From NCBI GenBank assembly GCA_948099385.1, contig CANUEZ040000213.1, positions 1,798,001-1,862,000 on the forward strand: a DNA stretch of 64,000 nt, read 5' to 3'. The notes under the pieces are model-generated. The model ran no database searches and was not told the DNA's origin. It worked only from the letters and a program-made list of their open reading frames with translations. Shown in pieces: positions 11,286 through 21,480 of the stretch. This DNA comes from Fasciola hepatica. Its lineage: Eukaryota; Platyhelminthes; Trematoda; Plagiorchiida; Fasciolidae. The stretch's first letter is position 1; the number at the start of each line of letters is the position of its first letter. Both the position numbers and the translations under genes were made by a program.

Positions 11286-12287
11286 TCGTTCCCTTGAAGT
11301 TTTGAGATTCTTTAACAAATAGGATGGGATTTCGACTTGATTATATTTTTACTATGCTGTGAAAAGCTTATTTGGATGAAACGTTAGTAAATTTTGAAGT
11401 TCACCCCAGAATACGTGATAAATCAGGAAGGAAAATATTCAATTCGAATGAGTTTAACTACTGACTGACAAATGGTAACCAGTTTCTATTCCTTTATTCC
11501 TCAGGTATGTCTTGATGAAGAATCCCAAATCTGATACCGAAATTATTGGGTTTAGGAAATGGTGTAGGTCACAGTTTAGGAGGAAGGTTTTCATTAGTTC
11601 CTATGTACTAATGGTGGCATCTCTGCTGATGATGAAAAGTTTGTCTTTTGAATTCCAAGCTCACTTATCAGAGGTTGTTGGAGACGCGCAGGCATACGAT
11701 TTCAGTATTCTCCGGTAACCTCACACTTCTATCCTGTTGAACAACAGTAATTCAATGTCGGGTAACAATATGCGAAAATTCAACCCAAATCGGTCAACAA
11801 ACAAAACTAGACTTGTGATCTCCGATTTCCGCTACGGATTCGCGGAAGTAAAATAAACCGAGTAGTGAAGAATATGTTTCCAAAACAAAAGTGTACCACA
11901 TTTCTCCGACACTGATACCAATTTAAACCATGAGCACCGACAAGTCTAATCAGAACGTTTCCAACATAAGCCTTACTTCCTGAATAGGCCACAGTGAGAA
12001 GCGACATATACTGAGTGATCCGATAAGGCAGAAGTATGCTGACGACTATGGTCAGGTCAAAACGGATAAAACAATTCAAAAGTGGCGTATTTTTAATTTG
12101 ATTCGGTCGAAAAATACTCAAATAGTAACGAGAAATAGGAAAGCTCGAGTCTCATTCGCAAAACGATTCGTATGAGAAAAACTGCCGTGGGGCTCGATTT
12201 AATTGTTTTGATTGTTTGATTGATCAATGAGGTCAGGAGTGAATGATCGATTAGAATGAATCGTTTGCACGTCTCATATATTGCAAG
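11286..12287. other. Arm segment with poor or broken mirror homology
   Basis: Homology to the right arm breaks at 11,286, returns at about 11,560-12,024 (against 57,122-58,107, with a 532 bp insertion there), and breaks again from 12,024 to 12,288, where the right arm keeps the end of a PLE (56,520-56,780). No gene is seen. The 11,807-12,121 minus frame is incidental. Confidence 0.4.
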
Positions 12288-12765
12288 ATGGACCCACGTA
12301 GGTAGCTCCGCAACTAAACTGAAATTGGTAAATCAGATTCGATTTGGTGTAAAGAGGTGGACGTTGTTTCACCGACGGTGTGGGGATCTCAATCATTCGA
12401 TGAACAATTCTGAGGTCAGCTGCATAATACGTTCGGGCAAGCGCTGATCCAAGTGGTCGTTTGAGCAAGCAATTGATGTCATCACGTTTGAATGAAAGAC
12501 AAAGTGTGACTAGTAGTTTTTCTGCTGAACAATTCGTTTGTCTGATCACTTTAGGCTTGCTGTGCCTTTCGATAAATGCATCGGGATAAGCGTTTCTAGT
12601 CAAAGATTCTTTCAGTTGTCGTGCTGTATGAAATAGTGTTCGGACCAGACCACGTTCATATTCCACAGACACAAAGCTGTCATATCGCGGTTCGGGCCAT
12701 TTGGGAAGCGCTCCGGTTTTTAATTGCGGGTTACTTAGACGAAATCTTTTTGTGTGGATGTCGAA
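12288..12765 (-). pseudogene. Penelope-like element, C-terminal fragment with GIY-YIG domain (left arm)
   Basis: The minus strand encodes the end of a PLE polyprotein: the basic helix region starting VEYERGLVRTLFHTAR, then NAYPDAFIERHS, then the GIY-YIG-type nuclease start CGATYVG, where homology stops. Compared with the mirror copy at 56,097-56,567 it lacks 13 residues in frame (39 bp). The deletion lies between two ACGACA words, so it looks like slippage or short-repeat recombination in this arm. One cysteine of the conserved C-x-C before GATYVG is replaced (FQFSCG against FQCSCG). No RT domain is present here. Confidence 0.7.
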
Positions 12766-13043
12766 GTCCTGCTGGCAGAACGCTCACAGTCCGTTGATAC
12801 GTACTTGTGTTGATTGGCTACTTTGCTGTGTGGTGCTAATCTATCGCCGTATGACAACTGATGCGGTTCCGGCAGCTAATGCCATCATTCATCATTTGAT
12901 ATATCAGTAAGGTGTTCTGAGATAACTAAATTCAGGCAAATGTTCGTTTTTCGAGAGTGCAGTGCTGCTGGAACTTTGTCAATTTCAAGGACTAGAGAAA
13001 AATAGAACTACAAACTATTCTGCACAGGGAAATGGGCTTATTT
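12766..13043. other. Arm DNA; empty site of the right-arm SINE fold-back
   Basis: CGCTCACAGTCCG near 12,780 corresponds to the duplicated CCTCACA that flanks the fold-back SINE in the right arm. Otherwise this is anonymous DNA. Confidence 0.45.
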
Positions 13044-13640
13044 CACAATTGAAGGCTTTCAACGGTCGAAATTCTCATGATGTGGAAAATCCACTTGTAA
13101 TTTTCACATCGAAATGTCTGTCGCCGCGAGCCGGAATCGGACCGGCCACCCTCCACGTACCGGGTAGAGCTCCACCAGATGAGTTATCATGGTCCGGACG
13201 GCCAGCTGTGAATAAAGTAAGTGAATATTCGGTGACGCATGAACCACTATTCCAGTGATGCACAGTAACTATCCTGGTTTTAATCACTGGGCTAGCCTCG
13301 TCGGTCACTTTCCATTAGGGCGAGCAACACACAAATGAAACTGTTTATTGGCACTTTGTCCCATTGCTTACCGTGGTGCCATCCATAGTTCTACTAAACA
13401 AAAGCCACACTTTGATGGACAGGAATGGAAATACGACGCCCCAAAGACAGACGACCAAGTTGTGTCAACAATCAGTAAATGGTTGTCGTGGGTATGTCTG
13501 CAACGTGTTGGACATGCTGAAGCAAGCCAGCCAATCATCTCGTAGTCATATGGAGATAGCTTATAGATAATAAAGAGAGTTTTTCAACAGGAAATCCTCC
13601 AGCCCTCTCCTGAAGACTGTTTATAAGATATGACCCCATA
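13044..13640 (+). repeat. Repeat family R, left-arm copy, interrupted by a SINE
   Basis: 13,044-13,092 and 13,338-13,640 are contiguous in the spacer copy (41,533-41,865), which lacks the 13,093-13,335 insert. The right-arm mirror is at about 54,820-55,416. The sequence holds CCATTGCTTACCGTGGTGCC and a tail TTTCAACAGGAA. Two overlapping frames of 65 and 68 residues are conserved among copies but resemble no known protein. The spacer copy ends precisely at the palindrome's inner boundary. Confidence 0.6.
13093..13335 (-). mobile_element. Candidate tRNA-related SINE (type 2), left arm
   Basis: This roughly 243 bp segment is inserted in repeat R in both arms and absent from the spacer copy, so it is mobile or was lost there. 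On the minus strand it carries GGTCCGATTCC, close to a pol III B box, with TCTGGTGGAGC about 35 bases upstream as a possible A box. A second box-A-like GGCTAGCCCAGTGATTAA lies at its other end. The mirror copy is at about 55,125-55,367. Confidence 0.4.
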
Positions 13641-13982
13641 AACGCAACCAAACCCAGTGATACCTTCAAAATTCCACAAAGAGTGGTACGGGCTTTTCAC
13701 AGTAGAACGAGTGTTATTGGGCTCTAACCGTGTCATCCGAGACTTCCGAAGCACGCAAAATTCGTTCATTTTGTAGTTTTATCAACTAGGGAGATACGAA
13801 GATGAGTCAGACCAGCCAATAGAGCACGACGGTTCTGAGTCAAGTATACCTGATGAAACAGTCGAGATGGAGGCTGCGAAAATGAGGAATGGAATATGCG
13901 TAGGTGAAGATACTTTCATTGAACGGGAAGCATTGTAGGGTGATACCGAAGATGATCGCCGTGAAGTACCTGATTATGGAAT
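13641..13982. other. Arm DNA without recognisable gene
   Basis: The minus frame 13,584-13,769 (61 residues) is preserved in the right arm at 54,691-54,876 with two changes but resembles no known protein. Nothing else is seen. Confidence 0.4.
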
Positions 13983-14160
13983 TGTCACAAACAATCGTCT
14001 CTTTTAGTGTTATTTCAGGTCACACAACTAGTGTGGTAAAGAATTCGGAATTGCAAGATACTGAGTGCAAGAACCAGGACACTCCTCGTATAATGTTGGC
14101 ATTCTGTGACGACACTACTCTGCCCTTTGACAGTGTCTCTACTTGTTCCTTAATATAAGT
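13983..14160 (+). repeat. Dispersed repeat S, left-arm copy
   Basis: About 178 bp align with 39,730-39,900 in the spacer (shared words include CACATAACTAGTGTG / CACACAACTAGTGTG and CAAGATACTGA). The right-arm mirror is at about 54,302-54,479. Divergence from the spacer copy is clearly older than that between the arms. The family is unknown. Confidence 0.55.
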
Positions 14161-15499
14161 TCCGTTCAAAACACCAAGGGTTCCTCCCTTCTGATATCAT
14201 GCAGATAAACTTCCATTTTTCCGTGATGGAGAGGAAGCGCACGCTCATAACCATGAAATACCACTGCTTCAATGAACAAAAGGAATATAAAATTATGAAA
14301 ACGCATTTTGCAGTAAGACGGAGTCAGCAAAATGCTACCACATTCGACCCGGATAATGATGTTACCTACATTTTGATAAAGAAAATAACTTCCAAAGGGC
14401 AATAACTATATCCAGCGAGAAGGTTTCTCAGTAAACTACCGTACTTCATTGTAATAGGAGACGAGTTGAAGTAGGCTGCTTTGTTTTTCCGCCGCTCCGA
14501 AGCAAGCCCCATAAGCCGAACAAAGGTAAACACCTGTTATAATGGCGGATAAATTACACAAACTCGTGCATGATCAACTTTTGCAATGATCTCAAAATAC
14601 TTGCCGAATGTCCACAAAATCATACCCGCCAAACTCATTGTCATCGTGCTTTCTCTGGGAAGAATTTCGCTGAAAAACTGTCACTCACCAGTGACATGGT
14701 GTCAGGTGTTCGAGAACAATTCTGTTTTGCCCGGCCTTCAAAAGAATGCGGATATGCGCTGAACCACGTGACAGGACCAAGGACAAGGCAATTAGTCTGA
14801 CAATCAAGACGCTCAACGTTTAGTTCCCACATTACTTTGGTGGACAGACCGATGACTGTCCAAAGGAGGACAATATGGAGCTACTTTTTCGGATGACTCT
14901 TTCCACCCCCGCTCTGTCACAAGTAGCAAGGTTTTTACAACAGTTTACCACCAAGTGGCTCAACATAACAATCTTCACATTTAGATTTTGTTTATGACCA
15001 CACTTTTGCAACCACATCTACTTAATGCACGCACAAATGTCTCGAATGGCAAAACAGTTCATGATCATTTAAATAACCATCTTCTAGGAGTTTACATTAT
15101 AGTTGTTCTTGTCGATGCAAATAACCATACAAAAATCAGTGTTTCGAAATTTAACGGAGACACAGGGTGAGAAATTCATGTGAACTTAGAGATGCAAACG
15201 AAATACTCATTATTGGTAAACAAAATCGATTATCTCCAAGAGACAAGCAAAACTTTCATAGCTGTGTGTCACCCATCGGGTCATCGATTAGGAAACCAAC
15301 AGGTTGCTGTGATACATCAGTTTCATCAGAAAGGGCATCCCTATGCTGTGAAGTATGGCTTCACTGAGTCCAATTGTTAAGCGAATACGAGTTCTGGTTA
15401 TAAACCGATTCAAGTGTCTCTGATGCACAACTAGAAACCACAGTGAAAATAAAAAATAGAACGCGTGAATATCCAGGGGTTCAGGGACTTTCGTTTCAG
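14161..15499. other. Arm DNA, nearly identical between arms, with a PLE-shared 77 bp word
   Basis: From about 14.5 kb onward the two arms differ at very few sites: frames at 14,570-14,800 and 14,641-14,832 are the same or one residue different in the mirror. 14,491-14,568 (GCCCCATAAGCCGAACAAAG within it) recurs at 62,795-62,871 directly beside the right-arm PLE and at about 53,803-53,880. The frames near 15,170-15,380, including KYSLLVNKIDYLQETSK, could belong to a neighbouring exon of the 15.5 kb candidate but I cannot assign them. Confidence 0.4.
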
Positions 15500-15648
15500 A
15501 AAACCAATCGTGCTAAACGTTTGCTGGCACTGTATATAATTGCAATGGAGAACCTACTAGATTCCATGTCAAGCAAAGACGAAAATGAAGAGACAGTTTT
15601 GGAGAATATTTGCACCGTTTTAATCTCACATGAGGCAAACTACAGACG
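15500..15648 (+). other. Candidate host-gene exon, possibly pocket-protein-like
   Basis: A 149-bp open block is bounded by an acceptor (TTTCGTTTCAG, ending 15,499) and a donor (CG|GTATGT, at 15,649). It reads RLLALYIIAMENLLDSM, then ENICTVLISHEANYRR, and ends in codon phase 2. Its translation is identical in the right arm (52,721-52,869). The 'LY-x-x-A-x-E-x-L' helix followed by an 'LIS-H-x-x-Y-R' segment distantly recalls box A of retinoblastoma-family pocket proteins, where LYY-x-x-LE is followed by N/H-E-x-F-H-R. This is a tentative reading of a short segment. The flanking sequence shows no neighbouring exon I can place, so a relic copy of an exon is as likely as a live gene. Confidence 0.25.
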
Positions 15649-16222
15649 GTATGTCGATCTCTTCAACTGTGGGAGCACGTTTAACGTGTAATTTCATCCA
15701 CTGAGTTATCGACCCTTCAGATTAAATGCTATGATGATGGGATCAGTGCACGTCGTTCTCTCTGTGCAAACATCGTGAAATTTGATTTATTATAAGCTAT
15801 GCTTGTATATAATTGAAGCAGAAATGACACATCAGAAAATCCAAGGGGATTCACCCGACCTTCAAGGAGAACCAGCAGTTTCATGCCTTAATAATTTGAG
15901 CCGAGTGACGACCCCAGAGAGACCACAGTGCTCTAAATCATTGAAGCTGACTTATGGTGGCAGTATTTGGGTAACGTAACTCAGACATAGTAGCCGCTGA
16001 ACCACCTACGGTCAGGTTATTTTTTTATTGTAGAAGTAATCCTACTCCAGAGGTATATCGACCGATACAATTTTGGCATTCTAAGTTACTCAGTATCACA
16101 CTATCAAGGCATCAGGTCATTCTCACTCACTTCTGGCATTCTCTGTTTTTATCTGTGCTTAAGTACTGATTAGTTGTATTCCATCAAACACGTCGTCTAG
16201 CTTGGACTCATTTTATTCTCAG
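15649..16222. other. Arm DNA, intron-like, no gene seen
   Basis: Nearly identical to the mirror; short frames only (for example 15,782-15,979). It would be intron if the flanking candidate exons belonged to one gene. Confidence 0.35.
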
Positions 16223-16398
16223 TGGTTTCAAATACTGGTAATGCTGTTGGCTTTGATTACCGGTTTTCACAAGCTCCGGATAGCTGCTTTTTGCTTTTAA
16301 GCAGCAAGCTTTTGTTGTCAGTAATAATATACACGGACGACGGGAGAAAATTTCTCCGGAAGAACACGATCGGTTTCGCGTTTATTGCTACTCATCAG
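16223..16398 (+). other. Exon-like block, also found diverged in the spacer
   Basis: The block is open and bounded by TTATTCTCAG and CATCAG|GTATGC, with RKFLRKNTIGFAFIATHQ at its end. The translation is the same in the right arm (51,971-52,146). A diverged relative lies at about 36,920-37,015, inverted relative to this copy, with KFFRKHTTGFVFTAAYK in the corresponding frame and the GTATGCGT donor kept. The opposite strand is also conserved at protein level (LMSSNKRETDRVLPE against LISSSKHEAGRVLPE), so coding strand is uncertain. The family is not recognised; it may be a transposon fragment. Confidence 0.25.
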
Positions 16399-17099
16399 GT
16401 ATGCGTGCCCTGTACTACCCTTTCTAATCACTCCTTTACTTACACACTCCGGAGTTGGGGTTTTTTCCTCACAATCTCATTTCAGTCATTAGCTGTGCCT
16501 TTGGGCTCCGAGTAACGAAAACCCAAACTTGGAACCATTTGTCCCCGTTCACACTTTGATTTCACTTGAATCATTAGAAAAGCGCATGGACGGGAAGTCC
16601 CCTTTTTAGAAACACAAGGTTGTTCGATGAAAGTTATTTCGTCGGTTAATCAAGGCTAACGGACGACTCTCAAAATTCACTACACTCCCATACACATTCC
16701 CAATGAGTAGAGAAAGCGTTTTATTCTCATTTGAGCTAACAACATCTTTTTACCGGCATCTACTCCTCTGACGGTGAAACGATTGTGACCAAGATTTCGG
16801 GACCAACAATTAGGATCTTTTCAAAATGGTTCATTTCACTTTTTTGGCAATTTCATTTTTATTTTTTCATTTTACTATACAGCCTGGGGTCTTAACATCC
16901 GCAATTGATGAGGAAAAATTAGAAAATTGCAAATTGAGTCGCTCCCACTCAAACAGTTCGAAGGATACTCACCTTTTGGTAGTTCTTTCAATATATTTTC
17001 TCTAGCTACGGTGTTTGAGTTGATTACTATATCTGTCACCCGTGAACTGACCTTGGCATTTTAGAAAATCGGTAAAATTCCTCGTCGCGACGTTGCTGA
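16399..17099. other. Arm DNA without recognisable gene
   Basis: AT-rich DNA with a T-rich tract near 16,850-16,880 and an intron-like TCATTTCAG at 16,483. Pairs with about 51,258-51,970. Confidence 0.4.
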
Positions 17100-17210
17100 T
17101 GGCACTGACGATCTCACCTCAATTGGTGATAAAACGTTTGCAATCTAAACACCAAGCTCAGCGATCAGAACATCATAGCAACCAACAACCTGAGCTACAA
17201 CCAACACAAA
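17100..17210 (+). ncRNA. Hammerhead-core-like repeat H1 (left arm)
   Basis: CTGACGA (17,105-17,111) is followed by a small hairpin TCACC-TCAATT-GGTGA and then AAAACG. This has the order of a hammerhead ribozyme core (CUGANGA, helix II, GAAA), but the first G of GAAA is A here and no U-H cleavage site is evident after it. The following 60 bases (CAGAACATCATAGCAACCAA within them) recur at 49,908-49,966. The right-arm partner is at about 51,150-51,255, where helix II reads GTCACC/GGTGAT. Hammerhead motifs are known in Penelope-like pseudo-LTRs; this looks like a decayed relative. Confidence 0.3.
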
Positions 17211-17873
17211 TATTTGAAACCACAGAGAGGAAATCCCTTTAGTCAAAACACTACACAAGACCCGAAATAAGTCACTGGAGTTGAATTTAAATCACCAGGC
17301 TCATCATCGACGACAGCAGGATAAATTTAGGGCACTTGGCATACTCATCATCCATAAAAGTCAGTATGATGCGTTGGAAAATATCCGAAGCACGTAAAAC
17401 CCGCATGTCGGAGAAGAAGAAACAGTATCTGTTTCTCCAGCATCTATCGACAAACAAAACTAATCCTACTGACAATCGGGCAAACCTGAGTAGTAGTACA
17501 CGTCCGCAGCAAGTTGGCTGAAGTTGAGAGTTGTAGATCAAAACCTTACCTGGGATATGCGGTCGAACACAGTCAGAATAATCCCTATTACAGCTACTTC
17601 AACGGTCTTCGGTACGTCAGCAACAATGAAGCCAGAATATGAGGAACATGAGGAAGTGACCTCGTCACAGTGCGGGCGTGAAGACGAACTATTTCAAGCA
17701 GTGCAAATGATTTACCATTTCCAGGTTTCTGACTGAGCAAGCACAGATGTTTAGCCTGTGCCTCATTCTCAACACCATAGAACGTTGATTCTTTGCAGTT
17801 CAAAAGTGAGTGATTCACAGGGCGATGTATCTTGTAGTAGTGAAGTTGGGCAAATTGTTTAGAATCAGCTCGC

Positions 17874-17926
17874 GTAGCCTAGTGGTTGGGAGTGTGACTG
17901 ACAATCATTCGCTGTGGGTTCAAATC
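17874..17926 (+). mobile_element. tRNA-like SINE head (A and B boxes)
   Basis: GTAGCCTAGTGGTTGGGA (17,874-17,891) matches a pol III A box and GGGTTCAAATC (17,916-17,926) a B box, at tRNA-like spacing. No acceptor-stem pairing is obvious, so it is read as the 5' head of a SINE within the 2.96 kb insertion. It is single copy in the window. Confidence 0.5.
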
Positions 17927-20261
17927 AAAGTAGAGCCTCAGTGGATACGTATTTCTTGTTATTCCTGTCAGGCCAGATAAAACGGCTGCGACCATGGTTT
18001 TCAAAGTTGATACTTTATATGTCAATCAATGCGAATCTCCTGCTACTCATATTCGTGGTGTTTGTTCCTGGAACACCTTGCATCGAAAAAAGTATGTAGA
18101 CGTACTCATTTTGAGTGTACAACTCTTCTATCTAGTCATTAACGTGGAAAAATAAGCTCAGAAGAAATCATACGGGACACGCCTTCAAATAAAAGCTGAT
18201 CTGTGGGCCTGTAGTTCTGGTCGCAAAAGATTCATTGTCAGTTAGGATAAAACCCAATTAGATCTTGACGACGATAAATGATTTCTGATGGAAATAATAA
18301 ATTCAGTAATGTGCAACTATCAAAATTCCTCAACCGAGGCGATACACTTCATATTTATACACCAAATCAGTGATAATGCACATATTTCAAACTAATATTG
18401 ATTGTTTTCGCCCACCATAGTGCTCTTTTGGCTTTGCTTGGGAAAGAAAAAATAAATTTTTAGATTCCCATTTAATTATTCATTTCACCGAAAAAGCCAT
18501 ATTCAAGAAGCTTGGAACATTAAGCCCCTCAATCTACTTCATACGAACAGATGAAATATATAAATTGTGAGATGCGAGTTTTCTACGTTCTTTTCAGTGG
18601 CGAACGAAAAACATGGAAATTCACCTTGAAATGGAGCTCAATGAATTACAATTCTAATGGACAGAGCCGAACAAATTCGAAAAAGGTTCAGTAAACGTGG
18701 ATTGCTTAGAGCCAAAAAGGACAAATATGGTGGATAAACAGTTTCTTTAGGCATGGCTGAAGCGTGAGTCTACTCATCAGTAAAGATTAGCAGAAGGCAT
18801 ATAGCCTAGGGCTCCACTTTCGTGCAGCCATCCGGGAAGCTCGACTAAGGCGAGTATTGTGACAAAAATTATCTAGGACTTACAGAAAGGTTTGCTTGGA
18901 TGAAAATTACCACAGTTTATTCTTATTTCCCCATTCCCCACTCCCATACGCACAGATTTTGTTTGAACCCTGAAAATCCGCTGATTCAGATGTATAAAGC
19001 TACTGCTGACTTGACTTGATATGAAAGATCGTAAAATAATCTCTTATTCCCTTATTTCCACAAAGGTATAATATCTTCGGAGGAAGTCAGAGTAAATTTG
19101 AGAACGCCAAATGAATTGCCGGAAACTGCCTGGATTGATTTTGGGACCACATGGTCTGAAGCCCGCGGTGATGGCCACATGATCGGTGCTGGTCACGTGT
19201 TTTCCCCAAAGTTTTACCCAGTGCTCCATCCAACCCCTCAAACCAGAAAATTATGAAACTAATTTTAATTGTTTATCGATTTGTCCCCAGTTACGTGGTG
19301 TTTTTTGTCCGCCTTTGTTGCCAAACCATGGTGAATGCACAGGTAGAAAGAAGAGATCCATCACTTGCGACAGTAATTAGGCGGAGTTGGGCATAAATTC
19401 AATTGAGCCATTTTAATGGAACAACGGTATGTCATCAGTAGTGCAGATATTGTTGTCCCCTGTTAGGGTGCTGCAAGGATACCCTAAAGCGGTCTTGGTA
19501 ACAGTTAAGTCTCCGTTTGTGTGACCTACAGTGTACTCGCATCCCGCGTTATCCGCCTAGCAAGTCAAGTAACACGTTCACGTATTTTTGTGTCCGTGCA
19601 AGTGATTTGCTTCAGTGATTGTCTTCATTTTGGAACCACTCGTTGGCCTGGCTCGGCAGTCAATCTGTCATCGACCTGCATGCTAACTCAGTCCCAAATC
19701 ATTGGAACAAATAAGCTTGTGTGCTTGTTATGGTTCTATCATGCTCTAGGCCTCCAAGATAAAACGCTTGAGGTGGACTAAGAATAGGCCCTTCTATGTC
19801 ACACACCTTCTCCCAACTCACCCACTCACTAATCTGTAGGGTAAATTGATTCACATGAAATTCATCGAAGCTTGACTCGACTAAATAGTCTACTTTCAAA
19901 AGCAGCCCGATGCATGGTACTGGCGATTAGGAGCGGCAGTTTCGTTTCAGGTGCACAAGGATGGACATTATTATAACCTATGAATCACATTTGGTGAAAT
20001 AAGAGGTTGCTTGCTTGTCTTTCCTTGGCAGGTCAATATTCTTGAAATGATTTAAGTCAAGGTGGGCCCATCACACTATCAGAAGTCAAGGAGTGGCGGA
20101 CAGTTCCGTAATTACAGTCTAGGTTTGCCTATAAATTAATCTGACTTGCTTTCTAGTTCCTTAGTCAAGTGAACGCACAAAGCAAACATTTCATTTCATC
20201 TAATACGATCAGTAGCAATTAGATGCTCTCTTAGTTCAAATACTTTTGGATTCATCCTTGC

Positions 20262-20353
20262 GACCCTTTTTGAACAAGTAACGTCCAAGTGAATGAGTAT
20301 TCTCTCATAGCTCTGTTATTAAAAGGCACACCATGCTTACGATCAGTTCACAC
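20262..20353 (+). repeat. Truncated SINE-like repeat at the end of the 2.96 kb insertion
   Basis: This matches 20,852-20,943 with a handful of differences (CCCTTTTTGAACAAGTAACG shared). It stops at CACACGCG, precisely where the 21-bp flanking repeat begins. The copy therefore lacks the part that holds the second B-box-like word in the full copy. Confidence 0.6.
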
Positions 20354-20851
20354 GCGTTGGAAAATATCCGAAGCCAAGGGTATGACCTATCAGTTCTAAC
20401 GGGGAACTAGGCCGCGGTGACTGTTCAAGCGTGGATCTGAATGATCTTCTTTTTAGAAGAGTGGTGAATTCGAAGGTGAAAGAGCAATATAGTGAGGAGG
20501 GATTCACAAACCAAAGTGCGCTGAAGAAAACTCAAGTAGGTAGCAGTGACCAGAATGCAGTCTGATCATTCTACCCACCCCTCAGCCATCTGCGTATCTT
20601 TCTGTGCATACAATTACAATCACACGACTAATAATGTAAAATTTTCGTTGGCCAATAGCTGGTTGTGTGACGCCTGCTTCATAGATGTGCTTTTTATACA
20701 TACTTTGTGTCTTTCTGAATGTCACTTTTGGGTCATGATGCTATCTGACTTACTCCCACTCACTAATCTGCTAAGCAGTCAATCATAAACGATACTTTAC
20801 AGTGTTTTCCTCTGGTAGAAACCGACTGAAGTATAGGGAAATCCTGCCGAC

Positions 20852-20957
20852 CCTTTTTGAACAAGTAACGTGCAAGTGAATGAGTATCATCTCCTAGCTC
20901 TGTTGGTAAAAGGCACACCATACTCACGATCGGTTCACACGCGTGTTGGGCTCAAAT
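20852..20957 (+). mobile_element. Candidate tRNA-related SINE (type 3)
   Basis: TAGCTCTGTTGGTAAAAGGC (20,895-20,914) is A-box-like and TTGGGCTCAAAT (20,946-20,957) is B-box-like, with tRNA-like spacing. The right-arm copy is at about 50,384-50,489, and a truncated copy lies at 20,262-20,353. Confidence 0.4.
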
Positions 20958-21369
20958 TTATTCAAGGCTGAACAGTTTGAAACTTTTGATTCACAAAAGA
21001 TTTTTCCATACACTTGGTTTCTCTCTATCCACGAATACATCTACGTAATATATTTTTGCTTTTTGCTTTCTTTTTTATTTATTATACAGCAAAGTACATC
21101 AATTCAAGGGGGGGACACTGTCAGTGAAAAGCTACCAAAAGGGGAAGTGTTCCGCGGGGCAGAAGATTCGGAGGCCCCTAAAACAGATTTAATTCTTGAC
21201 AGCAACCGTGAGTTGTGCGTACGACCGCAGGCCAGAGGTTCATTTCAAAAAACACGTACAAACGTGTGAGTCGTACCAGACTTTCCGTACACTCTTTCCT
21301 GGTATTAAAGCGATACTTGCGTTGAGGTTGTCTGCTTCGCATCAGAAGTTTGGATTTAAATGGTTTTTT

Positions 21370-21480
21370 ATGTTTCAGTCGGTTGTAGCTCAGGCTGTTG
21401 GTTATCATGATGTTCTGATCACCGAGCTTGGCGTAGAGGTCGCAAACATTTCATCACCAGTCGGTGTAGCATCGTCAGTG
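21370..21480 (-). ncRNA. Hammerhead-core-like repeat H2 (left arm)
   Basis: On the minus strand, CTGACGA (21,478-21,472) is followed by a CACC/GGTG mini-hairpin and GAAA (21,452-21,449). The mirror copy is 49,862-49,970. It shares about 60 bases of flank with H1. The core words fit a hammerhead, but stem I and the cleavage site are not visible. Confidence 0.3.

Larger units (their letters stand above)
17371..20374. mobile_element. 2.96 kb left-arm insertion between 21-bp direct repeats
   Basis: A 21-base word beginning GCGTTGGAAAATATCCG occurs exactly at 17,371-17,391 and at 20,354-20,374. The right arm carries it once (50,967-50,987, inverse strand) with nothing between. The insert (17,392-20,353) has no recognisable protein. 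It includes a tRNA-like SINE head at 17,874-17,926 and ends with 20,262-20,353, a near copy of the SINE-like 20,852-20,943 just downstream. A 21-bp duplication suits a non-LTR or PLE-type retrotransposition. Deletion in the right arm by recombination between pre-existing repeats is the alternative. Frames inside (17,336-17,521, 19,521-19,781) are anonymous. Confidence 0.65.

Noticed and set aside
17100..17210. Active hammerhead ribozyme
   Set aside because: The GAAA box is mutated in H1, an extra base follows CTGACGA, and no cleavage triplet or stem I is visible, so only a hammerhead-like core is reported.
17874..17926. Functional tRNA gene
   Set aside because: A and B boxes are good but no acceptor or anticodon stem can be drawn; it fits a SINE head inside an insertion.
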